From contig NZ_BPMV01000001.1 in NCBI RefSeq assembly GCF_019656655.1, forward strand, positions 2,232,001-2,296,000: 64,000 bases of DNA. Reading direction: 5' to 3'. This stretch comes from Tsukamurella sp. TY48 (lineage in GTDB: Bacteria; Actinomycetota; Actinomycetes; Mycobacteriales; Mycobacteriaceae). Both the position numbers and the translations under genes were made by a program. The notes beneath the pieces are model-generated. The model saw nothing but the letters and a program-made list of their open reading frames with translations, was not told the DNA's origin and did not search any database. This document shows positions 49,046 through 56,646 of the stretch, one piece after another; within the stretch, counting starts at the first letter, position 1, and each line of letters opens with the position of its first letter.

Positions 49046-49153
49046 CGAGGTCCCTTCGATCTGTCCGTCGATTCTCGCGCAGGCGTCAGCGGCCCGGGTC
49101 CACCGGGCCGGACTCGTCCCGGGGACGACGGTCACCGGGGCGCAGTGAGGATG

Positions 49154-49744
49154 TCAGGTCGGGGCGTGGTGCCGCGTCACGGTGGTCACGAGGAGTGCGG
49201 TGGCCGGGGTCTCGGACAGTGAGCGGAGCCGGTGGGGCAGCGTCGCGGAGAAGTATGCGCAGTCGCCGGTCTCGAGCGGTGTCTCGGTGCCGTCCACGGT
49301 GAGACCGAGGGTGCCGGCGATGACGTAGACGAATTCGTCGCCGTCGTGGTGCACCGGGTCGGACTTCTCGTGCGGGGGATGGACCACGAAGGGATGCATC
49401 TGCTTGCCCGAGAGTGCCGCGGCGACCGGGTCGTAGATCGGACGGTCGGCCCGGCCCGGGGTGATGCGCTGTGCAGCGCGTTCGATGGTGACGCCGCCGG
49501 AATCGGTCTCATCCCGGTCCACGAAGATCTCGGCGGCGTCCACGCCGAGCGCCTCGGCGATCCGCAGCGCGATCGCGATCGACGGTGTGCTGCGGCCTCG
49601 TTCGACCTTCGACAGGTAGCTCTTCGTGACCCCCACGCGCTCGGCGAGGGCGTCGAGGGTCAGTCCCGCGCTCAATCGTCGCGCCCGCACCATCGCCGAC
49701 ATCGGTCTCGCCCGCCCTGTTCTTCTTCGTTGCGTGTGCTCCAT
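49154..49744 (-). CDS. XRE-family regulator with cupin sensor domain
   Basis: The 196-residue protein has an HTH_3 domain at about 18-75 (LDALAERVGVTKSYLSKVER and GRSTPSIAIALRIAEALGV) and a C-terminal cupin (HHDGDEFVYVIAGTLGLTVD). Such repressors sense a small ligand in the cupin. It is divergent from the aldolase-DapA pair, and an 18-bp palindrome overlaps that pair's promoter, so it probably represses them and itself. Confidence 0.9.
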   Translation of the reverse strand: MEHTQRRRTGRARPMSAMVRARRLSAGLTLDALAERVGVTKSYLSKVERGRSTPSIAIALRIAEALGVDAAEIFVDRDETDSGGVTIERAAQRITPGRADRPIYDPVAAALSGKQMHPFVVHPPHEKSDPVHHDGDEFVYVIAGTLGLTVDGTETPLETGDCAYFSATLPHRLRSLSETPATALLVTTVTRHHAPT

Positions 49745-49781
49745 CCGGTAGCGGGATCGATCCTACCGCACAGGACCCCAG

Positions 49782-49810
49782 TTGACGATAGGACACAAGT
49801 GTCCTACGGT
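49782..49810 (+). promoter_or_regulatory. Promoter with palindromic operator for the aldolase operon
   Basis: TTGACG (49782-49787) and TACGGT (49805-49810) are 17 bases apart. Between them TAGGACAC-AA-GTGTCCTA (49789-49806) is a perfect 8-2-8 palindrome filling the spacer and touching the -10. It suits repression by the divergent XRE-cupin protein. Confidence 0.7.
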
Positions 49811-49860
49811 GGGAATCGGGTTCGACCAGCGGACCCGGAACTGAAAGGTCTTGTGCTGAT

Positions 49861-50640
49861 ATGGCATCGACGATGGGGCTCGGCAAACAGGAGTTGATGG
49901 ACACCGCCCAGCGGGCGATGGACACGACGATGATCACGCAGGAGTGGACCGATCGGCAGAAGCTCGCGCTCACCTGCCGCGCCCTGTACGACGCGGGGCA
50001 CGATTCCGGGCTCGCCGGGCAGATCTCCGCCCGCGGAGACGAGCCGGGCACCTTCTGGACGCAGCGGCTCGGCCTCGGTTTCGACGAGATCACCGCCGAC
50101 AACCTCCTACTGGTCGACGAGGATCTCACCGTCCTCGCCGGCGACGGCATGGCCAACCCCGCGAACCGTTTCCACAGCTGGGTCTACCGCGCGCGGCCGG
50201 ATGTGAACTGCATCGTGCACACGCATCCGCTGCACGTCGCCGCGCTGTCGATGCTCGAAGTGCCGCTGCAGGTCTCGCAGATGGACATCGCGCCGCTGTA
50301 CGACGACTGCGCATTCCTCAAGGACTGGCCGGGTGTCCCCGTCGGGAACGAGGAGGGCGAGATCATCTCCGAGGCGCTCGGCGATAAGCGCGCGATCCTG
50401 TTGGCCCACCACGGCCAGCTGGTGGTGGGCGCGACGATCGAGGAGGCCTGCTCGCTGGCCCACCTGATCGAGCGGGCGGCCCGCCTGCAACTGCTCGCCA
50501 TGAGCGCGGGCGAGATCGCTCCGCTGCCACCGCGGCTCGCCCGCGAAGCCCACGACTGGACCCTGTCGCACCGCCGCAGCGAGGCGAATTTCCAGTACTA
50601 CGCGCGCCGCGCCCTCCGCACCCACCCCGACGCCGTCTGA
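49861..50640 (+). CDS. Class II aldolase/adducin-family protein
   Basis: The 259-residue protein has the class II aldolase fold, with zinc ligands H120 and H122 (IVHTHPLH) and a third histidine in LLAHHGQLVVG. The catalytic glutamate of fuculose-phosphate aldolase (E73, four residues before a conserved HxxxY histidine) is replaced by A101 in NPANRFHSWVY. It may therefore act as a decarboxylase, dehydratase or other lyase instead of a sugar-phosphate aldolase. It is co-directional with the DapA-like gene 30 bp downstream and under the palindromic promoter. Confidence 0.85.
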   Translation: MASTMGLGKQELMDTAQRAMDTTMITQEWTDRQKLALTCRALYDAGHDSGLAGQISARGDEPGTFWTQRLGLGFDEITADNLLLVDEDLTVLAGDGMANPANRFHSWVYRARPDVNCIVHTHPLHVAALSMLEVPLQVSQMDIAPLYDDCAFLKDWPGVPVGNEEGEIISEALGDKRAILLAHHGQLVVGATIEEACSLAHLIERAARLQLLAMSAGEIAPLPPRLAREAHDWTLSHRRSEANFQYYARRALRTHPDAV

Positions 50641-50670
50641 GCGTCAACACCGACCCGTGAAGGAAATCGC

Positions 50671-51552
50671 ATGACCGTCTCCGGCATCGTCGCCTATCCC
50701 ATCACCCCGTTCGCCGCGGACGGGACCGTGGATCATCTCGCCCTGCACCGAGTGCTCGACCGCCTCGTGGACGGTGGCTGTTCCGCCGTGGCCCCGCTCG
50801 GGAGCACCGGCGAATCCGCGTATCTGGACCTCACGGAGTGGACGCAGGTGGTGGCGAGCACCGTGACCCACATCGGCGGCCGCGTCCCCACCGTGGTCGG
50901 GGTCTCCGATCTCACCACGCGCGGGGCTGCGGAACGGGCCCGGATCGCCGAGGGGCTCGGCGCCGATGTGGTCATGGCACTGCCGGTCTCGTACTGGAAG
51001 CTCACCGCGGCCGAGGTGCAGCGGCACTTCGAGGCGATCGCGGGGGCCGTGTCGATCCCCGTGATGGTCTACAACAATCCGGCGACCGCGGGGATCGATC
51101 TCACGCCCGAACAGCTCTGGGAACTGGTGCGTGATGTCGAGAACATCACCATGGTCAAGGAGTCCACCGGCGATATCGACCGCATGCACCGGCTCCGCGA
51201 GCTCAGCGGAGGAACGCTGCCCTTCTTCAACGGCAGTAACCCGCTCGCACTCAAGGCCTTCCAGGCGGGTGCGGCCGGATGGTGCACTGCCGCGCCGTGT
51301 CTGATCCCGGAGCAGGTTCGCGATTTCCACGCCGCCGTCGCGGCGGGCGACGACGCCCTCGCCGAAGAACGCTTCGCGCAGATCCGGCCGCTTCTGGAGT
51401 TCATCGTCGCGCGTGGACTGCCGACCACCGTGAAGGCGGGGCTCACGCTCACGGGCATCGCCGCGGGCCATCCTCGGCGACCCCTGCTGCCGCTCGACGA
51501 CGCCGAGGCGGAGGAGCTGAGCAGGCTCCTCACCGCCGCCGGCGTGGGCTGA
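50671..51552 (+). CDS. DapA-like (dihydrodipicolinate synthase/N-acetylneuraminate lyase family) aldolase
   Basis: The 293-residue class I aldolase has the family's GSTGE loop (44-48), catalytic tyrosine Y134 (YNNP) and Schiff-base lysine K163 (MVKESTGD). It condenses or cleaves pyruvate-type substrates. Position in an inducible operon with a class II aldolase-like protein suggests catabolism of a keto acid, not lysine synthesis. GAAGGAAATCGC precedes the ATG. Actual substrate unknown. Confidence 0.87.
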   Translation: MTVSGIVAYPITPFAADGTVDHLALHRVLDRLVDGGCSAVAPLGSTGESAYLDLTEWTQVVASTVTHIGGRVPTVVGVSDLTTRGAAERARIAEGLGADVVMALPVSYWKLTAAEVQRHFEAIAGAVSIPVMVYNNPATAGIDLTPEQLWELVRDVENITMVKESTGDIDRMHRLRELSGGTLPFFNGSNPLALKAFQAGAAGWCTAAPCLIPEQVRDFHAAVAAGDDALAEERFAQIRPLLEFIVARGLPTTVKAGLTLTGIAAGHPRRPLLPLDDAEAEELSRLLTAAGVG

Positions 51553-51562
51553 CGCGCCCGGG

Positions 51563-52336
51563 TCAGATGCGGGCGGGCCCGACGGTGGCCAGGGTGAGGC
51601 CACCGGCGCGGGCCAGCGAGTCGCTCACGGTCCAGTAGTAGGTCCTGGCCACGGCGGGGTCACCGGTCAGGATCGACGAGACGATGCCGAGCGCGGCCCC
51701 GTCGGACAGCCGGATCAGGGGCCCGCCACTGTCGCCCTGCCGCGAGGCGATATCGGTCGCGATCTGCCGGGCATCGGCCTTGATCACCACACCGCACCGC
51801 CACCCGGTGGTCACGCCCTGCTGGCACACGCGGTCGCCGGCGCGAGCGATGCCCACGCTCCGGGGCTGGACCGCGCCCTTGCCCGCGGTGGTAGTGACGT
51901 TCGGGCGGAACTCGAGCACCGCCCAGTCGGGGGCCGACGGGTCGGCAGGGCCGCGCTTGCCGGTGTCCGGGTTGACGCGAGTCGGCGGGTTGGACGAGTT
52001 CGCGACCCGCCCGATCTCGCGGATCGTGTTCGGCTTGCCGGGAGCGGGGACGCCGATGCGCTGCCCGGTCGTGCCGCAGTGACCGGCGATGAGGCCCACG
52101 CGGCTGCCGTCCGGACGCACGGCGATGAAGCCCAGGGTGCAGCGCGAAGCATCGACGGTGCCGTCCGGGTTCTCCTTCTTGGCGATGCTGATCGCCGAAC
52201 CGGGGCCCACGGTGACGGCCGGTGCGGGCGCAGGCGGTGCGGGCACTGCCTGGGCGGCGGGAGCGCCGAGCCCGGCTGTCAGGATCGCGGTGATGGTTCC
52301 GGCGATCGCGCCTGGCAGAGCTGACCGTGCTCGCAT
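51563..52336 (-). CDS. Secreted trypsin-like (S1) serine protease
   Basis: The 257-residue protease has a signal peptide ending APAAQA (residue 30). The catalytic triad is H86 (AGHCG), D137 (PDWAVLEF) and S203 (GDSGGPL). Paired cysteines C66/C87 and C171/C181 fit the disulfides of actinobacterial alpha-lytic-like proteases. No pro-domain long enough to be a folding chaperone is seen. ATG at 52336 is preferred to one 10 codons upstream, with GGGGGACAGCA before it. Confidence 0.9.
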   Translation of the reverse strand: MRARSALPGAIAGTITAILTAGLGAPAAQAVPAPPAPAPAVTVGPGSAISIAKKENPDGTVDASRCTLGFIAVRPDGSRVGLIAGHCGTTGQRIGVPAPGKPNTIREIGRVANSSNPPTRVNPDTGKRGPADPSAPDWAVLEFRPNVTTTAGKGAVQPRSVGIARAGDRVCQQGVTTGWRCGVVIKADARQIATDIASRQGDSGGPLIRLSDGAALGIVSSILTGDPAVARTYYWTVSDSLARAGGLTLATVGPARI

Positions 52337-52696
52337 TGCTGTCCCCCGTCTCGTTCTGCACCGCACTCCGGTGCGGCGGAATTCCTGGCCGGAGTTTAGG
52401 GTAGCGGATCAACGCATTTCGCTCTACGGCACAGTGAATTCACGAATCCGCGTGCGCGGGGATGGAACGCGCGACAGAGGGTGCGGAGGGTGATCGAGGA
52501 CGATCACCCTCGCATGGCGGTCGAGCTTCGGGACGCGACCGCCGCGGTCAAACGAGTGATCTGACACCGGTTTCGCCGAATCCGGCCCGCACGGACGTTG
52601 GCGGCGAGGGAGCGGTTCTGGGTGTACATGGATCTGGGTGAGCCCTGCGGTGAAGATCTGGTGGGCGTTTGGTGGGCCCGTCGCGATGGCCCCTGT
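52337..52696. other. Non-coding stretch between the protease and the orphan gene
   Basis: These 360 bases hold no convincing gene. They contain the hairpin at 52486-52511. A short plus-strand open frame at about 52565-52700 (RTLAARERFWVYMDLGEP) looks like a relic, possibly of a transposase N-terminus, but I cannot place it in a family. Confidence 0.4.
52486..52511. terminator. Hairpin, probable terminator of the orphan gene
   Basis: A perfect 11-bp stem GAGGGTGATCG (52486-52496) and CGATCACCCTC (52501-52511) closes on AGGA. It lies 3' of the minus-strand gene at 52697-53521. Confidence 0.65.
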
Positions 52697-53521
52697 CTAG
52701 CTTTGTAGCGCAGCCAACGTGTTTCGCATCTCCTCAAGGGTAGGATTTCCGCACGCTCGATGCACGGACTCGGCCATCTCGAATGTGAAATCCTCGGGAT
52801 TCTTTCCTAGTTGGAGAAAGCTGTACCCGAATTCATCTGAGGGAGTCCAATCAACTCCATCGGTGAGCAACTCGGGAAACTTCAAAGTTGTCGTTTGTAG
52901 AGTATTCATCCATCCGATGTCGGAAACGCTCGACAGGGTATTTGGTTGGGGACGAGGTGGCGGCATTTCGCCGCGCAGAAGGGATTCGACCTCTATGTCG
53001 GTAAATATTTGGGCTCGTTCTCGGGTGCGTTGGATTTCTCTCTGCTTGAAACTGACGGCCGTGGCTTCGGTGACGGGCCACGTGGCGCGACCGGTTGAGT
53101 ACCAGTCGACGACTGCTGCGGTGATCGCATTCGGCGCGACGACGCTCGAAAGGTCACTCACTGTGGCCCGTCCATCCCTGTAAACAAGGCCGCACTGATA
53201 GTCGCCGTGGCATTCCAGGTGAACGATGCCCCTATCCCGGTGGGCGTCAAACTGATCAATCAGTGTGTTCGCTGCAAGATCGGGAGAGCCGGGGAGCGCT
53301 GTCGTGTCGTAGCCCGTTTCGGAACCTACGCCCACGAACCACTCTGACCCGGGGGCGACGGTGAACAAGAAAGTTGCGAGCGTGAAAGCTCGTTCGTAAG
53401 GGGTGTCGGTGTCGTCGTTGACATTGAACCCGATCGCTGGGGATCCCCAGTGGATTCGCCATCGCTGATAGTTCACTAGGTGGCTTCCATCTTTAAGATT
53501 GTCGGCATCGATAACGTTCAT
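52697..53521 (-). CDS. Orphan hypothetical protein in a low-GC patch
   Basis: I do not recognise this 274-residue protein. It opens MNVIDADNLKDGSHLVNYQR, has a hydrophobic stretch FTLATFLFTVAPGSEWFVG, a central acidic/His stretch (GIVHLECHGDYQCGLVY) and an Arg-rich helix FKQREIQRTRERAQIFTDIE. No signal peptide is seen. Codon usage is clearly less GC-rich than neighbours, and it lies beside a tRNA gene, which suggests acquired DNA. It stands alone between a hairpin and a long gap. Confidence 0.65.
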   Translation of the reverse strand: MNVIDADNLKDGSHLVNYQRWRIHWGSPAIGFNVNDDTDTPYERAFTLATFLFTVAPGSEWFVGVGSETGYDTTALPGSPDLAANTLIDQFDAHRDRGIVHLECHGDYQCGLVYRDGRATVSDLSSVVAPNAITAAVVDWYSTGRATWPVTEATAVSFKQREIQRTRERAQIFTDIEVESLLRGEMPPPRPQPNTLSSVSDIGWMNTLQTTTLKFPELLTDGVDWTPSDEFGYSFLQLGKNPEDFTFEMAESVHRACGNPTLEEMRNTLAALQS

Positions 53522-53908
53522 ATCTCTTCGTAGTTCCCTCGTAGTGGTGGCTGGTTGTCAACTCAGGAGGGCGTGCGGATTGGGTAGGCTCGTTGGGCAA
53601 AGCCACCGTCAGCTAGCGGTCTGCGCGCAGCGACCTTCCGACTCGCTATTGGCGCGGGCCGAACTGCCACCAACACCGCGCGCCGCGCAGGCCCCTTCTC
53701 CGCGTCCATGGCTCGACGGTAGGTGGACAGTCTGACGCGCGTCGGTATTGAGTTCTCGACCAGCGGGTCCGCGCGGCTCCCTGTTTGCTGCCGATCGGTA
53801 CCCGTCGGGACTGAGCTGGGCCTTTGTGTCCCATTTTGGGGCCGCATCCGGCGCTCGCATCGACAAAGGCCAGGGCAGAAAATGTCTCTGACCTGGCCTT
53901 TATCTGGG
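53522..53908. other. Gap between the orphan gene and tRNA-Thr, no gene found
   Basis: These 387 bases are of mixed composition with only short frames on either strand. The last part is the tRNA terminator. No integrase gene and no duplicated tRNA end were seen in or around it. Confidence 0.45.
53865..53901 (-). terminator. Terminator of tRNA-Thr
   Basis: AAAGGCCAGG (53865-53874) and CCTGGCCTTT (53892-53901) form a 10-bp stem just 3' of the tRNA; the intervening 17 bases can pair further (CAGA with TCTG). Confidence 0.75.
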
Positions 53909-53981
53909 AGCCGCCTGGGGGAATCGAACCCCCGACCTTTTCATTACGAGTGAAGCGCTCTACCGACTGAGCTAAGGCGGC
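53909..53981 (-). tRNA. tRNA-Thr (anticodon CGU)
   Basis: On the minus strand a 73-nt cloverleaf begins GCCGCCTTAGCTCAGTCGG and ends with the T-arm GGGGGTTCGATTCCCCC and acceptor AGGCGGCT. The anticodon loop is CTCGTAA, so the anticodon is CGU, reading ACG. No CCA is encoded. A related tRNA is near holB in mycobacteria; here it is 10 kb away. Confidence 0.95.
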
Positions 53982-54049
53982 GTGGCCCTACCGAGGCAGG
54001 ACCGAGGACCAAGTGTACTGATCGTCCCGGCGGGCACCAAACGCACGGC

Positions 54050-54550
54050 TCAGCTGGGCCGCTTCGCCAGCACCTGCTCGCGCAGGATGTCGGCGTGCCC
54101 GAGGTGCTGCGCGTACTCGCGCAGAGCGTGGAGGTACACCCACTGGAGCGGCAGTGGCCCGAGTCGGTGCCCGGGGAAGACATGATCGAGACCAAGGCCC
54201 GCGGTGGCGCGCCGTGACGCCGAACAGGCGTCCGTGTGTGCGGCGAGCACCGCCGCGATGGTGTCGCTGTCGTCGAGAACGAAGGACTCGTCGGGGGTCT
54301 GCGGTATGCCGATCTCTGCCCGGCTCCGGCCGGACAGTGCGGAGTCGAACCACACCTTCTCGACGAACGCGGCGTGTTTGACCAGTCCCAGCAGCGTGGT
54401 GCGGGAGGGCACGAGCGCCGCCCGCGCCTCATCCTCTGTGAGTCCATCGAGAGTGGCCGCCAGCCGGGATCGATGTTCGTCGAGGAAGACCTCGAGCTGT
54501 TGTCGCAGTGGCGCTTCGATTGCGGCGCGCTCGATCGTCGGCTGCGTCAT
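54050..54550 (-). CDS. DinB-like (DUF664) protein
   Basis: The 166-residue four-helix-bundle protein belongs to the DinB/YfiT superfamily. Metal-ligand-type histidines occur in LGLVKHAAFVEK and in LREYAQHLGHADIL. Related enzymes use thiols such as mycothiol as co-substrate, and DUF664 members are mostly uncharacterised. Gene stands alone next to the tRNA. Confidence 0.85.
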   Translation of the reverse strand: MTQPTIERAAIEAPLRQQLEVFLDEHRSRLAATLDGLTEDEARAALVPSRTTLLGLVKHAAFVEKVWFDSALSGRSRAEIGIPQTPDESFVLDDSDTIAAVLAAHTDACSASRRATAGLGLDHVFPGHRLGPLPLQWVYLHALREYAQHLGHADILREQVLAKRPS

Positions 54551-54613
54551 GAGATGAATCTAGCAGCGGCGCATCGGACTCCACCCGTCGGTAAGTCGCG
54601 GTGTGCGGCAGGA

Positions 54614-54841
54614 TCAGTTGTTCTGCGACGGGCGACCAGGCCCGCGCATCGGGCGGGCCTTGGCGGGCATGCGCCCGGCATCGTCGAGCGCGCGGCGCAG
54701 CAGGAATTCGATCTGCGCGTTCACGCTGCGCAGATCGTCGGCCGCCCACTTCGCGAGCGCCTGGTAGACCGCCGGGTCGATCCGGAGCGGAACCGCCTTG
54801 CGGCCCCGCTCCGGACGCTCGGGTGCGTGCTCGGAATCCAC
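54614..54841 (-). CDS. Ribbon-helix-helix (Arc-type) DNA-binding protein
   Basis: The 75-residue protein has [20 protein letters not shown] followed by [16 protein letters not shown], a typical RHH/Arc strand-helix-helix. A basic tail ends it. GTG at 54841 overlaps the stop of the SPFH gene by one base, so the two are co-translated. It may bind the palindrome in front of the operon. Confidence 0.8.
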   Translation of the reverse strand: MDSEHAPERPERGRKAVPLRIDPAVYQALAKWAADDLRSVNAQIEFLLRRALDDAGRMPAKARPMRGPGRPSQNN

Positions 54842-55761
54842 TAGCTGTACAGGCTGCCCGTGTTCACCACCGGGGTGGTGCGACTGTCGGAGCAGAGCAC
54901 CACCAGCAGGTTCGAGACCATCGCGGCACGCCGCTCGTCGTCGAGCTCGACGGTGCCGTTGTCCTCGAGCCGGGTGAGCGCGTTCTCGACGATGCCCACC
55001 GCGCCCTCCACGATCTTCTCCCGCGCCGCGAGCAACGCCGAGGCCTGCTGCCGCTGCAGCATCGCCTGGGCGATCTCGGGGGCGTAGGCCAGCGAGGAGA
55101 TGCGGGCCTCGAGGATCTCCAGGCCGGCCAGCTCGACGCGCGCGGCCACCTGTTCGGCGAGCTCGGCGGCCACCTGGTCGGTCGATCCGCGCAGGCTCGT
55201 GGCGTCGGTATCGGCATCGTCGGCGTCGTAGGGGTGGCTCGTGGTCACGTGCCGCAGGGCCGATTCCGCCTGCGAGATGATGAACTCCTCGTAGTCCTCC
55301 ACGGCGAACGTGGCGCGGGCGGTGTCGGCCACCTGCCACACGATGATCGACGCGATGTTCACGGGATTGCCGGTGGAGTCGTTCACCTTGAGCTCGGCGG
55401 TCTCGAAGTTGTGCACGCGCACCGACACCTGGCGCCGGGTGGTGAGCGGGACGACCAGGCCGAGGCCCGTGGAGCGGACCGTGCCGAGGTACTTGCCGAA
55501 CAGCTGCACCACCAGGGTGTGGCCGGGCGAGACCATGACGATCATGCTGGCCAACAGCGCGGCGGCGATCACCAGGATCACGGTGCCCGCGATGAACCCC
55601 GGCGCGGACTGCTTGGCCGCGAGTGCCACGAAGCCCGCGGCGCCCCCGAGCAGCACGATGACCCCGAAGAACGCTGCGACGGCCGCCCCCGAGCCGGCGT
55701 GCCAGGCGGGTCGCTCGGAGATGGCCACCTGCGTGTCCTCGGGTTGAACGATGTCGGTCAT
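54841..55761 (-). CDS. SPFH/band-7 domain membrane protein
   Basis: The 306-residue protein has two N-terminal membrane helices ([20 protein letters not shown] and [20 protein letters not shown]) and an SPFH (stomatin/prohibitin) domain from about residue 85. A helical stretch with [20 protein letters not shown], typical of slipins, follows. Such proteins form large membrane-microdomain scaffolds. The ATG at 55761 follows GGAGGGGTG. It is co-transcribed with an RHH regulator. Confidence 0.85.
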   Translation of the reverse strand: MTDIVQPEDTQVAISERPAWHAGSGAAVAAFFGVIVLLGGAAGFVALAAKQSAPGFIAGTVILVIAAALLASMIVMVSPGHTLVVQLFGKYLGTVRSTGLGLVVPLTTRRQVSVRVHNFETAELKVNDSTGNPVNIASIIVWQVADTARATFAVEDYEEFIISQAESALRHVTTSHPYDADDADTDATSLRGSTDQVAAELAEQVAARVELAGLEILEARISSLAYAPEIAQAMLQRQQASALLAAREKIVEGAVGIVENALTRLEDNGTVELDDERRAAMVSNLLVVLCSDSRTTPVVNTGSLYS

Positions 55762-55776
55762 CACCCCTCCTTTTTC

Positions 55777-55802
55777 TGATATCACTTATTTAAGTGATAT
55801 CA
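55777..55802. promoter_or_regulatory. 26-bp perfect palindrome upstream of the SPFH-RHH operon
   Basis: TGATATCACTTA, two bases TT, then TAAGTGATATCA: both arms of 12 match exactly. It contains two TGATATCA octamers, 18 bp apart, in an AT-rich patch of a GC-rich genome, 15 bp upstream of the start codon. Likely operator, possibly for the RHH protein. Confidence 0.75.
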
Positions 55803-55888
55803 GTTTCTTGGAGCGGGCGTCAAGGAGTCGTCAGGAACGCGTCAAGCTCCCTGTTCTGCGATCGCACTCGGATCTAGCGTCTTCTCCC

Positions 55889-55990
55889 ATGACCTTCCTG
55901 CTGATCCTCCTGGGCGTGCTGCTGATCCTGCGCCTGGTCAACGAGCTGTACTACCGCCGCTCGGACCGGCGAGTGATCCAACCACGCTGA
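55889..55990 (+). CDS. Possible 33-residue membrane microprotein
   Basis: A small frame beginning MTFLLILLGVLLILRLVNEL and ending with YYRRSDRRVIQPR gives one membrane helix with a positive tail, as in many bacterial small membrane proteins. No strong ribosome site is seen (TCTTCTCCC before the ATG). It lies between the SPFH operator and the SnoaL-like gene. Could be chance. Confidence 0.35.
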   Translation: MTFLLILLGVLLILRLVNELYYRRSDRRVIQPR

Positions 55991-55999
55991 ATCGAAGCC

Positions 56000-56019
56000 T
56001 TGACCTCAACCGGGGTTGA
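56000..56019 (+). promoter_or_regulatory. TTGACC with MerR-like dyad before the SnoaL-like gene
   Basis: TTGACC (56000-56005) is followed directly by TCAACC-GG-GGTTGA (56006-56019). MerR-family operators commonly have this form right after the -35 box. The gene start is at 56037, so its leader would be very short. Confidence 0.5.
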
Positions 56020-56036
56020 TAGGCGAGCCTTGAGGC

Positions 56037-56510
56037 ATGTCTGACGACGCATTCGATCGCGCTGCCCCGGAGATCCTCGGCGATGGCGCTCCCGCCGATA
56101 CCGCGGCGATCGTCGAGTTCGTGGCCGAGGTGCTGGAGGCGCAGCGGACCGGCAGTGTTCCGCGCGTGCGCACGCTGTTCCGCGACGACGCGGTGTGGAC
56201 CACCGCGCACGGCCGGCGCCTGCACGGCCGCGCCGCCATCGACGCCTTCGTCGCCCGCACCGTCAGCGGGTCGATGCGCCGCGGCGGTGCGCACTACCGG
56301 GTCGAGCGCATCCTCTTCGTCCGGCCCGATGTGGCCGCGGTCAGCGTGCGGGTGCGGCCCCTCGGGCTCGACGGTGCGCCGCTGCCCGGCGCCCCGGATT
56401 CGGCCCCGCTGTACGTGCTGTCCAAGGACGACGGGGCCTGGCGCATCGCCGCGGCCCAGTCCACGGCCGTCTTCGACGATCCCGCCGCGCGGCAGTCGCG
56501 CGCCGGGTAG
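56037..56510 (+). CDS. SgcJ/NTF2-like protein
   Basis: The 157-residue protein has the SnoaL/NTF2-like pattern typical of the SgcJ/EcaC family: IVEFVAEVLEAQRTGSVPRV, RTLFRDDAVWTTAHGRRLHG and DGAWRIAAAQSTAVF. Role unknown; relatives bind or isomerise small ligands. ATG at 56037 is nearly next to the predicted promoter dyad. Confidence 0.75.
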   Translation: MSDDAFDRAAPEILGDGAPADTAAIVEFVAEVLEAQRTGSVPRVRTLFRDDAVWTTAHGRRLHGRAAIDAFVARTVSGSMRRGGAHYRVERILFVRPDVAAVSVRVRPLGLDGAPLPGAPDSAPLYVLSKDDGAWRIAAAQSTAVFDDPAARQSRAG

Positions 56511-56548
56511 GTTCGCACCCGATCGATCTGCGGAAACCCCACCCGCGG

Positions 56549-56574
56549 CAGAACTGGAACGTGTTACAGTTCTG
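56549..56574. promoter_or_regulatory. KstR-type operator before the Mce-associated gene
   Basis: TGGAACGTGTTACA (56555-56568) matches the KstR consensus TNNAACNNGTTNNA. The flanks extend it to a 26-bp near-palindrome (CAGAACTGGAAC / GTTACAGTTCTG, one mismatch). KstR is the TetR repressor of cholesterol catabolism and uptake genes. Confidence 0.7.
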
Positions 56575-56646
56575 CTCACATAACCGCATCCGTAGTGGCT
56601 CTCAGCTGGGCTTATGTCGGTGATCATGCGGGGAAGGGGACTCGAA

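Noticed and set aside
52430-53981. Integrated element with attL/attR at tRNA-Thr
   Set aside because: No second copy of the tRNA 3' end and no integrase were found in the window.
54614-55785. Toxin-antitoxin pair (RHH antitoxin with partner)
   Set aside because: The partner is an SPFH membrane protein, not a known toxin, and gene order (RHH second) is unusual for such pairs.
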